Of a stretch of 64,000 nucleotides of DNA, positions 1 through 11,739 are shown one piece after another (position 1 is the stretch's first letter; each line of letters begins with the position of its first letter). The translations under genes and the position numbers were made by a program. The notes beneath the pieces are model-generated. The model saw only the letters and a list, made by a program, of their open reading frames with translations. It searched no databases and was not told the origin of the DNA. This stretch comes from Panax quinquefolius (taxonomy: Eukaryota > Streptophyta > Magnoliopsida > Apiales > Araliaceae). The stretch spans positions 2,073,501 through 2,137,500 of the forward strand of contig CM035164.1 of assembly GCA_020205615.1 (NCBI GenBank), given 5' to 3'.

Positions 1-1880
1 ATGAATGCATTATTATTGGGTTATGGGTTACCTCAGAATTTTTGGGGAGAAACAATTCCTTTAGTAAATTATATTCTCAACCGAATACCTCAAAAAAAAG
101 TCTAATGCTTCACCCTATGAATTATGGAAAGGACATAAGTCGTCTTATAAACACTTAAAAGTGTAGGGTGTTTAACAAAAGTAATGGTTCCTCCACCCAA
201 AAAGGTGAAAATAAGACCGAAAATAATAGATTGTATATTCATTGGTTATGTAAATAATAGCAGTGCATACAGATTTTTGGTTAATAAATCAAAAATAGAG
301 GAAATACATGAAAATGGTATTATTGAGTCAAAATATGTTGAATTCTTTGAAACATTATTTCCTAATAAAAAGGAATAAGAACCAAGTTCTAATGAACAAG
401 AAATAAGTTCAAACAAAAGAACTTATGACACTGTTAGTGACAATGATCATGAATTAGAAGATATTGATGAACCTAGACGTAGTAAACGTGCTAGGATATC
501 AAAATCTTATGGTCCAAATTTTCTAACTTATTTGTTAGAAAATGAGCGTCAAACTTATAGAGAAGCAGTATCGAGTCCCGGAGCTTTATATTGGAAAGAT
601 GCTATAAATAGTGAAGTAGAATCCATTCTGAACAATCATACATGGGAATTAGTAGATCTCCCACATGTCTCTAAACCTCTTGGATACAAGTGGATATTCA
701 AGAAGAAAATGAAAACAGATGGATCTATAGATAAATATAAATCAAGACTTGTAATCAAAGGATACAGGCAAAAGGAGGGTTTGGATTATTTTGATACTTA
801 TTCTTCTGTGACAAAAATATCCTCAATTATGATGTTAAATCCCATAACAGCTATATATAATATAGAAATACATAAAATGGATGTGAAAACAACTTTCTTA
901 AATGGAGATTTAAAAGAAAAAATGTACATGGAACAACCTGAAGGGTTTATTATTTCAGGACATGAAAAGAAAGTATATTGGCTTGTGAAGTTTCTTTATG
1001 GATTAAATCAAGCACCTAAACAATGACATGAAAAATTTGACAGTGCAATGTTGTCAAATGCTTTCAAGATAAATGAGTGTGACAAATTTGTAAATGTCAA
1101 GGACATTGAGAAATGGTATGTCATTATTTGTCTTTATATAGATGATATGCTCATTATGGGTAGTAATAATGAAATCATTAAAACTACTAAAATAATGTTA
1201 AATAATATGTTTGACATGAAAGACATGGGTGTTGCCAATGTAAAACTAAAACATCGGATGGGTTAGTGTTATCACAAACACATTATATTGAGAAAATACA
1301 TAGAAAATTCAATCAATACGATTGCAATCATGTGGGAACACCGGTAGATAAAAATCTACACTTGTCTAAAAATAAAGGAGATATTATATCACAACCTGAG
1401 TATGCACAAATAATTTGAAGTTTTGTGTACGTAATGAATTGTACATGTCCTGACATAGCATATCATGTCAATAAATTAAGTAGATTTACAAGTAATCTAG
1501 GACAAGATCATTGGAAAGTGATTATAAGAGTTTTAAAGTATTTAAAATACGCTCAAAAAATTTGATTGCATTACTCAAGATATCCAACATTACTCGAAGG
1601 AAAATGTGATACGAACTGGATATCAGATACAAAAGACTCTAAACCCACAAGTGGTTTTGTGTTTACACTAGGTGGAGGAGCAGTATCATGAAAATCTTCT
1701 AAACAAACATGAATTGCTCGATCAACGATAGAATTTGAGCTTATTGCATTGGATAAGGCTAGAGAAGAAGTTGAGTGGCTTCGTCACTTTTTAAAAGATA
1801 TTCATATGTGGCTCAAACCTGTGTCGGCTATTTGTATCCATTGTGATAGTCAATCAGCAATTAGAAGGGCATAAAGTCAC

Positions 1881-1918
<38 letters not shown>

Positions 1919-2007
1919 CAATACCATAAAACAATTGCTCTCTAATGACATTATGTCTATTGAGTACATAAAGTCAAAAAAAAATATAGCGGATCCGTTG
2001 ACTAAAG
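1..2007 (+). pseudogene. Ty1/copia retrotransposon pol remnant (integrase end, RT, RNase H)
   Basis: This is a decayed Ty1/copia polyprotein, truncated at the window edge. Positions 1-378 read as the end of integrase (QNFWGE, YELWKGHK, IFIGY). Positions 532-1266 are reverse transcriptase: YKWIFKKK, DVKTTFLNGDLKEKMYMEQP, and the catalytic-type motif LYIDDM near 1134-1151. Positions 1280-2007 read as RNase H, ending in the typical IADPLTKG. The frame is broken by a base gain in an A-run near 92-104 and by many in-frame stops, several at tryptophan positions (near 165, 1024, 1690, 1711). No LTR follows: homology stops abruptly at about 2010, where GC-rich sequence begins. It cannot be active. 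Confidence 0.93.
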
Positions 2008-2009
2008 GT

Positions 2010-2245
2010 AGGGTTTCACAAAAGGCCCGCGTCCTGAGGCCTGGCCTTGGTTCGACATGAGCCCGACCTGGTCAAAGCCTGGCATGGTCAAGGTCTGGAC
2101 CGGACAGGACCAACCTAAAGGCCAAAAAAGGAACAAGGTTTAAAAGGAAAAATCCGGCCTAGACTGGCCTGGCTTTCAACCCGGCCTGGACCGGCCCGCG
2201 ACCTTAGTCCGTCCTGGGCCAAGCCTGATCAAAAACTTCAGGTCT
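2010..2245. repeat. GC-rich degenerate repeat, possible left arm of the MULE
   Basis: A GC-rich island of loosely repeated GGCCTGG/CCGGCC words in an otherwise AT-rich region. Part of it (CTTGGTTCGAC followed by CCCGACCTG) recurs in inverted form at 4855-4925 (reverse complement CTTGGTTTGAC, CCGACTGACCTG). The two islands flank a MULE transposase remnant, so they may be its decayed terminal inverted repeats. I could not define a target duplication. Confidence 0.5.
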
Positions 2246-2910
2246 GGCCTATTCGCATTAGGACTTTTTCTTAATATCATAGTAGCCCAGTCCAACATTT
2301 CAAGATCTTAAAAAACATTCAAATTGGACCGGCCCACTTCAAATACAAAATTGAGGAGAGTCCATTTTATAAGTTAAGCTTCTTTTAATACTTTTCTCTT
2401 CTAAACAATATGGGACTTATATCTAGCTATTATGTGCAATCCTACAATCTCACTCCTTGTAGTATCCTTCTTCATCTCTTTCTTGCAATCTTCATCACCT
2501 TTAGAATTCATCTTATTCAACCTTCATGTTTGCCCAAGTGTAAAGAATCAAGACACCAATTAAAAAGAAAATATCGCAAAAAATTCCTAACCCTATGTCA
2601 TGATTATTCGATTCAAGCTTTATGATTCATCAACTCTTCAAATACTCATAGCCTCATAATACTTTTCTACTTCTCAAACTACCGTCACATATATTGTTCT
2701 TTATCTTCTTTAGTTTGAGTAGAGGGCATATACAAAGAAGAAAAGTCCTCTAGTTGTATAGCCAAACCATACCCACAAGGGCCGCAATAAAAGAAAAAGA
2801 TCTGCAACGAAGATCTCATGAAGATTATTGTCATTATCAATAACATACTACTTACAACAATACATAATGCATACATAAAGGACAGATGAACTGATTTATG
2901 GGAATGGGGT
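2246..2910. other. Intergenic, no gene seen
   Basis: AT-rich sequence with short open frames on both strands. None resembles a known family, and none has coding-like composition. I see no RNA gene. Confidence 0.6.
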
Positions 2911-3165
2911 TGTGACACCCCCAAATCCAGGTACTCAAACTTCCCTCAAATTTGGTGTTCACTCAACCAAATAATTAACATCTAACTACCCATAATAATG
3001 ATAACAATAAAATTGAAATAGAAATCCTCCCAATATAGGGTTACAACATCTTAAACGAATAAATTCCAGGTTATATAACCTTAATACATCAATGCGAAAA
3101 CATAACATAATTGACATAAGTCTTAAACATCACAAGTCTTAATATAATAGCTCTCAAATAATAAT
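2911..3165 (-). repeat. LTR end fragment, reverse orientation (same family as the solo LTR at 28.9-31.65 kb)
   Basis: It starts TGTGACACCCCCAAATCC. Its first 200 or so bases match the reverse complement of the 3' end of the LTR ending at 31653, including GGTTACAACATC and GGTGTTCACT. So it is the 3' end of that LTR family on the minus strand, cut off where the MULE remnant begins. Confidence 0.8.
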
Positions 3166-3172
3166 AAGAATT

Positions 3173-4329
3173 TTGAATGAGTCATGGAACAATTACATCT
3201 TGGAGGCAAGGGATAAAGGTATAATAAACATGCTAGAGTGGATAAAAAAACAATTATTGGTTAGGTTTCAGGTAAAAAGGGAAGGCATGGACAAGTATGT
3301 AGGGTCACTTGAGCCTAGAATGCAGAAAAAATTGGAGATGATTAAGAAAGCTTGTAGGGGATGCACTGCTTTGAAGTCTGGGTGTGGAGAATTTGAAGTT
3401 GAAGTTGATGACATAACATGGGTTGTGAATTTGAATGATTGGACTTGTGGTTGTAAAATGTGGCAACTTAGTGGGATTCCATGCAGACATGCTGTGTCTG
3501 CAATATGGGCAAATAGGGAGCAGCCAGAGGCTTATTGCCATTAGTGCTATAGCAAGGATGTATACTTGAACACATATAACTTTATCATAAAGCATGTGCC
3601 AAGTCACCATGAATGGGTTCATTCCAATTTGGCCAAGATTCAGCCTCCACTCTATCATAAGCCCATTGGCAGACCAAAGAAACTCAGAAGAAAGGCTGCA
3701 GATGAACCAAAAAATCAACATAAAGCAACAAGAAAAGGTGGCACTGTCACATGTGCAAGGTGTTTAACACTCGGACATAATAGCAGGGCATGTACATTAC
3801 CTTTTCATCTAAATCAAGAATAAACAAGGTATGTACTCTAAGTTTTTCATACCAATTTCTGTGTATTTTTAACTCTTATTTATAACAGTTTAACATGTTT
3901 TGATTTTTAGCCAAATAACAAATAACATCAGTCAACTGCACAGTCAGACATTCCTGTTCAGGTACATTTTCAGTGTTCATATTCAGTCCAATGATATATT
4001 GATTTCTATAAAGCTTGTGCATTACCATTGTTTGAATTTCTCATTTGGGATAACAAACATGCTTGTGCCTTACTTTTCAGCCAAATCCCAGGCCACAAAA
4101 GCTGCAGACTAAAGGACAGTCAAGTAAAGGGACTGCTACTGCTACAACAACTTCAGAAATACCTAATAAACCCAAATCAAGATCTCAACCTAATCCCACA
4201 CCAACTTTGTCTACTATGTGGAGTAATCAGTCTGCTTCAAGTTCACAACCTATGAGGAAGAACATAAAGATGGGAGCCATAAAGAGTAAGATAGGCAGAT
4301 CACCAAAAAAGGAAGGACTGAGAGATTAA
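3173..4329 (+). pseudogene. MuDR/MULE transposase, C-terminal remnant with SWIM zinc finger
   Basis: The 3' end of a Mutator-like transposase gene. Positions 3173-3541 encode the region before and through a SWIM zinc finger: WTCGCKMWQLSGIPCRHAV, a CxC...CxH pattern. The frame continues at 3545-3823 with a GRPKK basic motif and a CARCLTLGHNSRAC zinc knuckle. A single stop codon at 3542-3544, just after the SWIM helix, interrupts an otherwise open frame. A further exon appears at 4079-4329 behind a good acceptor (TTACTTTTCAG) and encodes a Ser/Thr/Pro/Lys-rich tail ending in TAA. The catalytic DDE part is absent upstream, where a truncated LTR lies instead. This is a dead fragment of a plant MULE. 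Confidence 0.88.
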
Positions 4330-4840
4330 GGCTTTAATGTAGACATGGGTAGTTTTTAGTTCATTTATGAAATGTAACTATTTTTAAATATGTTGATTGT
4401 GTATACTTTGTCCACTCTAGTTGGCATGTATGGACAGTGTTTTGATTTCAATGGGCATATATTGTCATGTATATTCATATACTTTGGGAGTCTAGTTGGC
4501 ATCAATGGACAGTCTTTTTGACAATGTTAATTGTCCATTTTAGAATTATTTTACCAATATTGCTTTACAGTATTGATTGTCTACTAGTTGGCATCAATGT
4601 TGATTGTCATGTACAGTGTTTTTACCAGTTGGTATACATTCCATGAAACATGTCAAAGATACATTACCATTAAACATTTATTTTTATTTCTATGTATGTA
4701 ATACATATCATTAAATTTCTAAATATAAGTAGTTGACTTATTTAAACATTTTTTTTTTACTTTTGTATTTTGTTTCTTTTAAGTAAAATACGAGTACAAC
4801 TTTACTAAACGAAGAGGCAAGAAAGAAAAAGCCTGAAAGC
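4330..4840. other. AT-rich tail of the MULE region, no gene
   Basis: TTTTAATTG-type sequence. The phrase 'agttggcat(ca/gt)a...tggacagt' recurs at least three times (about 4421, 4495, 4588), a weak degenerate repeat. No coding sequence recognised. Confidence 0.5.
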
Positions 4841-4854
4841 AAAGACCGGCCTGG

Positions 4855-4925
4855 TTTAACTATACTTCAGGTCAGTCGGGTCAAACCAAGCCTATCTAAG
4901 ACCGGTCCGGTCTTTGTGCATGCCT
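4855..4925. repeat. GC-rich segment, inverted partner of 2010-2245
   Basis: It contains ACCGGCCTGG, and on the reverse strand CTTGGTTTGAC and CCGACTGACCTG, matching the island at 2.0-2.2 kb in inverted orientation. It is the candidate right arm of the MULE whose transposase remnant lies between. Confidence 0.45.
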
Positions 4926-4992
4926 GGACTGTATATATAATTTTATTATTAATATTTTTATTAGCATTATAGTAAAATACATGTTTTATATG

Positions 4993-5073
4993 TCCCCTCC
5001 CCCTCCCCCTCCCCCTCCCCCTCATTTTGAAGAGAAGAGAAGAGAAGAGAGGAGAGGGAGAGGGAGAGGGAGA
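4993..5073. repeat. Adjacent polypyrimidine and polypurine tracts (CCCCTC)n / (GAGAGG)n
   Basis: About 31 bp of (CCCCTC)n is followed after a short spacer by about 45 bp of uninterrupted purines (GAGAA/GAGGGA units). Strand-asymmetric tracts like this can form triplex or hairpin structures. The site lies downstream of the EIL3-like gene, beyond its probable 3' UTR. Confidence 0.85.
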
Positions 5074-5754
5074 CAACAAAAAAACAAAAAAGAGGATAAA
5101 TAGACGGCAGCTAAAATAGGAATCTCTAGCCAAACTCCTCAAATACTTGTCCAATAAACCCAACCAACTTCACAAAGTTCCCAACCACACACCATTTATA
5201 ACTGCTTGCCTGAGAAAAGAGACAAAAAGAGGACAATAACTTTGTATTAAAATTCTAAAACAAGCTGTCTTAACGACATTCATAACAGTTTGCATGCTTG
5301 GAGAGAAACTCTTTCCTTTCAAAACTCTGTAAAATTCTATTCCAATCATACTAAACCCACTAGGTAGGCAGTACTTGACATAATCACTGCAACAATGAGC
5401 TCCTGATAACTGTTACATTCCGATAATACGTCATACCAAAAAGATGCAAGTGAAAGATGGGAATATTTCATGTACAGAGAATACATAGAAACTAAACATT
5501 AATCCTATTTTAATTTCCAATCAAACAAATCGAGTCATTTTCAAGAACCTTTGAAGATCTCCAACTTTACAAAATTAGAGCACCTGTAACTCAGAACTTC
5601 GCCAGTTTGCTCAACTTCACTATGTTTGCACTTTAGCAATAACAAATAAAATTCAAAACTTACAGCCTTTAGATCTACAGATGATGATGAATGGAAGTAC
5701 TGACAAATAAGAGCTATTACCTAGGCCTTTGTAGATGCTTCATTTGTATAATAC
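5074..5754 (-). other. Probable 3' UTR and downstream flank of the EIL3-like gene
   Basis: No open frame of interest. On the minus strand, the exon after the 3' UTR intron acceptor (exon begins at 5754) would continue into this stretch. I could not place the polyadenylation site. Confidence 0.45.
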
Positions 5755-5842
5755 CTACAAAAAAACACCATTAAATGTAATCATTAATTTAAACTAAACA
5801 TAAACGCAAAAAATAAATTCATTTTCGAGAAAAAACACTCAC
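5755..5842 (-). other. Probable 3' UTR intron of the EIL3-like gene
   Basis: On the minus strand, 32 nt after the stop codon there is a strong donor, GATC|GTGAGT, at 5842. An acceptor, TTTTTTTGTAG|GT, lies at 5755. They define an 88-nt intron, a normal plant size. The junction lies under 50 nt from the stop, so it should not trigger nonsense-mediated decay. Confidence 0.6.
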
Positions 5843-5874
5843 GATCTAAGCTTTTCAAGTATCAGCTCCAGGAT

Positions 5875-7863
5875 TTAGGCGCCAAAGTATTGAATTAGAT
5901 CATCATCAAGTAAAAAGTCTATATCTGTGGTATCTAATGTACTTGTGCCTTCAATTCCAAGGTTGAAAGGACTGTTAAATCCTGTAAAATCTAGTGACAG
6001 ACTATTGAGTGGAGAACCGTAATTATTCTCAACAGGTTGATCTTGCTCATTCTGAAAATTGTGGAGATCACCCCCGATAAAACCGCCATCATTTTTATGT
6101 GACAGTGGAAAATGGACTCCCAAACCACCTGGCCTATTCTGGAGTTCATTAAATGCCATATGCGACTGCTGACCATCACGCCCGGCAGCAGCAACATTGA
6201 CTGATGGATTCAGAAGATCATAAGGAGGGCCATGATGCAACAAACTATGTTCAGGTTCAAGATGCAATGCAGAATTTTGAGATCCATAATGCAAATCATA
6301 ATTTTGAGGTCCATTTTGCAACCCTGAGCCTTGATTTCCATGAGGCAACCCAGATTCTTGATGTAAATTAGGCAATGCAGACTCTTGAGGTTCATGAGCA
6401 AACCTAGGATCATAAGGTCTATGCCCAGAATTTTGTATCACTGGATAAAGTATGGACCTATCACCTGAAAAGGTGCTCTGTGAAATGGCAGGAGGATGGA
6501 TGAAGTAATTGTTATTATTCGGCTCTGATGCAGGCAACTGGAATTGACTGTTTGCATCTTTCTCTGCTTCTACAAATGTGCCCTTTTTATGTTGACTCCC
6601 ATCCATGTTGTAAACAACCAACTGTGCATCAGATTTGTTTATGTCAGGTCCAGAGTTTCGAGGTTCGTCATGAGGATGCTCGGTGAGATATTGTATAGCC
6701 TGTTGTTCAGCACGGTTTGATCCCACTTTTTGTTTTTTCTCCTTTGGTTGCTCCTCAGCTTGCCCTTTATCCTGAACCAATTGGGGAGCAATATCATAAG
6801 AATGACCGGATGGTTCCACAACCATTAGTTGATTTCTACCAGCATCCTTAGATGAAACAGAACCCACACCATCTTCAACACCTTCAACATCATAGTCACT
6901 GTCACTGCTGTTAGAAGGTTTGTTCTTATCACCACAGCCACCTGAAGGTGTCTCGGTTATTCCCGAGGCACCATTCTCGCTACTATGCTGATGGATGAGG
7001 GCTTCCTCTCTGCACAAAACCCCCAACCATATCGAGCTTTCCTTAGCAGTCATCTTATCCTGCAAACATTTTGACCGCCGGATCAGCCTCCTGATCTTTG
7101 TAAAGTTAGGTGACATATGCTTTATCACAGAAGTAAGGACGCCTACTTTCCACATCTTTTTCAAATCATGTGGCTTCTTATACGGCGGGCTCTGACCCTT
7201 GGGTAGCCCTAATCTTAGCCACCATTCTTCGCTTCCAGATGGCCACCAAGGTGGGGGAATGTGCTTCTCCAGTGGGAACTTCCGCTGAGGTGGATCACAG
7301 TGCTGCATCAAAGAAGACAAGAGGGACCCCAAAGTTGCATCCTGCAAGTCTTGTAGAACACTTTGGGGCTTTCCATCTAGGCAACCAACTCCATCACCCT
7401 TAGAAAAACACTCTGCTTCATATTTCGCTATGGCTGCAGGTCCATTCTTATCAAACTTCACCTTTTCTTTCCACCAAGCTCTAATATTATCCGATGCACC
7501 GCTGACTGCCTTACCCTTCTCAGGAATAATCCCATACACAAACCCACGAGCTTTGCACACCTCCATAAGCTTCAACATATACTTCAAAATCCCATCCTGA
7601 GCTCTTGACATTTTCTTCCGTTGAGCCTGATCAGTGGTCTGCTTATTCTTTTGCTTCTCTGCAGCCTGCTGAGCTGCAAGTTTCTGCCTTTCCTTGATCC
7701 TATTGAGTTTGATACGGTCTTTCCACATCCGCCTCTGCAAATCTTCTGCGTCAATCTCTTCATCACTGACATCTTTATCCGCTATATTCTCACATCCTAA
7801 ATCATCAACTTCAATATCCGAACTGTCGCCCAAAGCATTGGCATCAATCATAATATGCTCCAT
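5875..7863 (-). CDS. EIL3: EIN3-like transcription factor, EIL3/SLIM1 type
   Basis: A nuclear DNA-binding protein of the EIN3/EIL family, 662 residues in one exon. The acidic start ([20 protein letters not shown], residues 31-50) and basic region ([20 protein letters not shown], 81-100) are followed by the EIN3 DNA-binding domain at about 100-292. Landmarks there are [68 protein letters not shown] and [15 protein letters not shown]. The phrases [20 protein letters not shown] and [20 protein letters not shown], the motif [11 protein letters not shown] (321-331) and the C-terminal ending in FGA fit Arabidopsis EIL3/SLIM1 better than EIN3 or EIL1. The EIL3 clade is known for transcriptional control of sulfur-limitation responses. 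Residues 492-554 are a seven-unit 9-residue repeat. The first ATG fits the family N-terminus. The C-terminus is Gln/Asn/His-rich and disordered-looking. Orthology is an inference from sequence memory. Confidence 0.95.
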   Translation of the reverse strand: MEHIMIDANALGDSSDIEVDDLGCENIADKDVSDEEIDAEDLQRRMWKDRIKLNRIKERQKLAAQQAAEKQKNKQTTDQAQRKKMSRAQDGILKYMLKLMEVCKARGFVYGIIPEKGKAVSGASDNIRAWWKEKVKFDKNGPAAIAKYEAECFSKGDGVGCLDGKPQSVLQDLQDATLGSLLSSLMQHCDPPQRKFPLEKHIPPPWWPSGSEEWWLRLGLPKGQSPPYKKPHDLKKMWKVGVLTSVIKHMSPNFTKIRRLIRRSKCLQDKMTAKESSIWLGVLCREEALIHQHSSENGASGITETPSGGCGDKNKPSNSSDSDYDVEGVEDGVGSVSSKDAGRNQLMVVEPSGHSYDIAPQLVQDKGQAEEQPKEKKQKVGSNRAEQQAIQYLTEHPHDEPRNSGPDINKSDAQLVVYNMDGSQHKKGTFVEAEKDANSQFQLPASEPNNNNYFIHPPAISQSTFSGDRSILYPVIQNSGHRPYDPRFAHEPQESALPNLHQESGLPHGNQGSGLQNGPQNYDLHYGSQNSALHLEPEHSLLHHGPPYDLLNPSVNVAAAGRDGQQSHMAFNELQNRPGGLGVHFPLSHKNDGGFIGGDLHNFQNEQDQPVENNYGSPLNSLSLDFTGFNSPFNLGIEGTSTLDTTDIDFLLDDDLIQYFGA
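6202..6390 (-). repeat. In-frame 27-bp minisatellite within the EIL3-like coding region
   Basis: Seven tandem degenerate 27-bp units encode the nonapeptide pattern xQxSxLxxG (for example [45 protein letters not shown]). They sit in the C-terminal regulatory region, outside the DNA-binding domain. The unit length is a multiple of three, so copy-number change would preserve the frame. Confidence 0.85.
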
Positions 7864-8440
7864 TTAATCCCAATTACAGTACAAACCAAACAAAACCCAA
7901 TGCACCTCCAAAAAACTCATTCAATCAAAAACCCCATCTTTCAATTAAAAGAACACAAACTAAGTGTCTTAAATAACTAACTATCTACGACAATTCCTAT
8001 AAAAATCAAATCAACACAAACAATTCAACCCCAGGTAACCCAAACCATCAACTTCTGAATAACTGAACTAGATTGAAACGAAGGGCAATAATAATTCATA
8101 CAAACCCAAATTCTACTGCAATTTTTTTCCACAAATACCCAATTCTTTAATTTCTATAACAATTCATAAAATCAACTAACAAATTCATGAAACCCACAAA
8201 AGGTATACAATCAATTTTCAATAAGGCCAATAAAAAAAAGATTAACAGGGGGATGACAAATAAAAGTTGAATTAAAATTATGGGTATCGAAAATATTCAA
8301 AACCCTCACCTGATATCAGCTCCAATATCTTCAATTATACCCATCAAATCTATTCGATGAAATCTATAAACCCTAATCGCTTTCGATTTTTTCAGCTACA
8401 AGAAGACGGAGATTGAGAGGAGAGAGAAAATAAATGAGTA
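7864..8440 (-). promoter_or_regulatory. 5' UTR and leader intron of the EIL3-like gene
   Basis: On the minus strand a consensus donor, ATCAG|GTGAGG, lies at 8308/8309, and the downstream sequence is T-rich, so an intron in the leader is likely. Candidate acceptors lie about 40-150 nt upstream of the ATG, but I could not choose one. The first leader exon would run from about 8.43 kb (GAGA-rich, no open frame) to 8309. A clear TATA box was not identified. Confidence 0.5.
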
Positions 8441-9115
8441 GTACTTTGTATGCAGCGTATCTGCGCAGAGAGAGAATCAAAATCCACCTAAAAAAAGTCC
8501 AAAATGCAACAAGAAGGATTCAACTTGCACGGTAGCCTGTTTGCGTAACCAATTACAATTTTTACACCTTTACAATTCCCTATATTATAGGATTGTCTGT
8601 TCTTTGTGCAATTATTTACTCTCTTTTTTGGCTAAATAGGTATTATTAAATTTTAGCATAATTTTTGCAATTATGAGAAAATAAAGCAAGAAAAATTTAA
8701 AGAATATGTGTTTATCATATTTTTATTGGGGTAAATTACTTTCCAACTTTCAAGAAAATCTTTTAAAAATTTATTAAATATGTTGTATCCATAATCTAAC
8801 TAAATGAACTAAAATTATTTTTCTTAATATGTGTACAAATTATATTTTGTTCATTCATTTGAAAAATGATGGAGTATTTATGAATATAATTATGCTATGT
8901 TTGGATTGAAGGAATGGAATAGATGAGGGAATGGAATAAGGAAGGGAATGGAATGATTTTTTAATATTCCATGTATACGTATTTGGTTGATGTTAGAATA
9001 CATCCAAGAATGAAATAAATAATTAAAAAGTGACCTAAATACCCTTAAATGTTCAAATTTAACTTAAATTCAATTTATATTAAAATTTTAACATATATTT
9101 CATTCTTAAAAATAA

Positions 9116-9319
9116 AGGGGTAGGGTGGGATGGGATGGGGTGGGGTGGGGTAGGTGGGGTGGGTAAGTGGGGTAGGTGGGTAAGGGGTGGGGTGGGGTGG
9201 GGTGGGTGTGGGTGGGTAAGGGGTGGGGTGGTGGGTGGGGGTAGGTGGGGTAGGTGGGTTGGGGTGGTGGGTGGGGTAGGTTTGTAGGGGTGGGGGTGGG
9301 AGTAGGTGGGGTGGGTGGG
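9116..9319. repeat. G-rich minisatellite, left half (GGGGT/GGGTAGGT units)
   Basis: About 200 bp made almost only of GGGGTGGG, GGGTAGGT and GGGTAAG words on the plus strand. It has very strong G-strand bias and many runs of four G, so G-quadruplex potential is high. It is continuous in character with 11740-12050. The proline/threonine-rich open frame on its other strand is an artefact of the repeat. Confidence 0.95.
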
Positions 9320-11739
9320 TGTGAGACCCGAGATTTTATCAATAAAGATTTAAATTTTGTTAAATAATTTTTAATATTATGGTGTGAATTTGAGATAATA
9401 TTATAGTTGTGGGTAGATTTATAAATTTTGCAAAAGTATGCAGTGGTTATATTATATTATATTCGATTGGTTTAAATATTCGGTTTAGCGGGAATATTAA
9501 ATGCAACTACTCAATCATTAGTGGACCCATAATAATGTAATTATTATTTTGATTGAGAAAACGACAAAAATATTTTAATGAAATAACTACGGAAGTTTTA
9601 CTGCGTAATTCTTGTTGAACTACTTCGGTAGTAAAAGTACGATGTCGTGTGGTTGCATAGACAAGAAGACACCATTGATTATTATCGACGCCATGGTAGT
9701 TTCACACTTTGATTCCATTATCACAATTAATAATATGAATTATTATAATGATAATGACGTTTTGTTTTATTCAGTATTATTAACGTAATAAAACGTAACA
9801 TCTTTTATATAAAATAGAATACTTTATTAAAGTTTATTCTATAAATAGAATATATTATATTTTATTATGATAGTGTTGCATAGTGTTTTTGCGATAAGAT
9901 TGCATAGTGTTTGCGTAAGAAATGTTTTTATATAAATAGAATATATTATATTTTATTTAAAAGATTTTTCTTTAAATATGAATCACGATTAAAGTAAATC
10001 AATCCTGACTGCTTAAATGGATTAATTCTTATACGTTCCATTTTCCTATAAATGTGTTTTCATTCCTTCATTATTTTCTTACGAATTCATTGAAACTACA
10101 GAGAAAATTATAGAGAGTTTATATAGAGAAAATTATAGAAAGAAGAAGAGTATTCTGCTTCTTCACTATTTCTATATTCATTCTTTTACTTGAAGAAGAG
10201 GTGTTATTCTTTTCTTGAAGAAACTTACATTATTATTCCATTCATTATTATTCTGGAATAACTCGTAAAAGTGGTATACCCTATACATAACTTGTATATA
10301 TGCGATACCCTATATCTTGGTGAAATCCTTATGTTATTCCATTCTTATTTATTCTGTTGGAATAACTCAGATACTGCTGTTATTTCTATATCTTGGTGAC
10401 ATTCTTTTTTATTATTCATTGGAACATCATCCATCACGTGTGTTTTTTACACCTACTTCGGTTCCGCTCTTTATTATTCTCATTGGAACATCCTCGTCAT
10501 GCGTGTTTTTACCTTTTGGTTCCCGCTTTATCATTCTGTTGGAATATCCTATCTCGTGTGTTTTACACCGGATCCGGTTCCATATTTATTATTCTGTTGA
10601 ACATCCGTCTTGCAGTGTGAATTTCACCCGACCAGTTCTCGTTATTATTATTCTCGCTGGAATAACTCATTACATCGCAATCTGCATTTACGGTGATTTC
10701 TTTTGTTATTCCATTCTTTATTATACCCGGATGGTTAAAACTTTGACTTCTATACTCCATGAAATTAGTAGAATATCCTCGATATTTGCGTTTCATCCAG
10801 TATCTTTTTATGGAAATATTCTTCCGATCATTCTTGAATTTTACTTTCTGAAACAAGATGTCGTGTTGACAATTTGACGTTAATAATTCATGGATTTAAT
10901 AATTTTTGAACTTGTTTTATTGAATTACTATGTCATCATCATCATCCTCACGATATATCATGTTATCTTTTGGCTTACGTCGATAGATGAACTTAGTATG
11001 ATTATGACCAAGGGATCATTCGGTATAATCATGGCTTGTTATAAATGATGTGATAAAAGTCCTCGATGGCACATAATGCGATGATGGATAGTTTTTGGTA
11101 TGATTATGACCAGGGGTGATTCTTAAGATATAGTCGTGACCATTGATAATTTGATGAAAATCCTCGACCGCAGTAGTGCAGGAATGATTAGATGTGGTGG
11201 TTTATTTATTAAGTAGTCTCAATGATAAAAATTGATGAAAACCTTTTAAAACCTAAAAGATAGTAGACTTTTATTTTCTACTTGACTCTTTTAATGGATT
11301 AGATATTCATTGCAGCTTAAACCGGTTGTTATATTGTATTTTATCGCTTTAACATCGTGTTGAAGGCTAATGATAATTTATTCTGCATTATCTTAGTCAT
11401 AATATTTCTTCTTTTGGGCTAGTTGAGCTCACCTTTTCTTTCACCCGTTCTCTTCGTGAAATGAGAACATAGGCCGGACGAAGCCGAGTCGGGAACGGAG
11501 TAATGGTCCGGAGGATAGCATTAGTAGTCCTCACTATTCGTGAAATAGTGTGATAATAGTTGTAATGAGGACTCCTTTTGAGTTTGTATAATATCTAGTA
11601 GACAATATTTGTATTCAAACTCACGCTTTATGTCGTAATGTACACTGACAGCTTATATTAGTAAGTTGTATTTGAATTTATGTACCATGTAAGTGGCGAC
11701 CAAGATGGGTGGCGATACCTAATTTTGGGGGCGTCCACA
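9320..11739 (+). mobile_element. Solo LTR (about 2.4 kb), gypsy-type ends
   Basis: It begins TGTGAGACCCGAGA and ends GGGGGCGTCCACA, so it has TG...CA ends with short inverted termini (TGTG...CACA). Flanking pentamers are GTGGG (9315-9319) and GTTGG (11740-11744), a 5-bp target duplication with one mismatch, or two similar repeat words. It has no gag or pol and no internal domain. Positions 10300-10870 contain a degenerate repeat of 'attctgttggaa(ta/ca)' phrases. The last 500 bp are similar to 15.4-15.9 kb. It resembles the large LTR at 28.9-31.65 kb at both tips. Confidence 0.78.

Noticed and set aside
5991..6821. Additional minus-strand genes at 5991-6197, 6210-6413 and 6639-6821
   Set aside because: They are alternative frames of the EIL3-like coding region.
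9106..9342. Proline/threonine-rich protein on the minus strand
   Set aside because: It is only the translation of the G-rich minisatellite; the same occurs at 11678-12106.
10317..10877. A 186-residue protein gene
   Set aside because: The frame lies inside a solo LTR and reflects a repeated 'attctgttggaa' phrase; there is no family signature.
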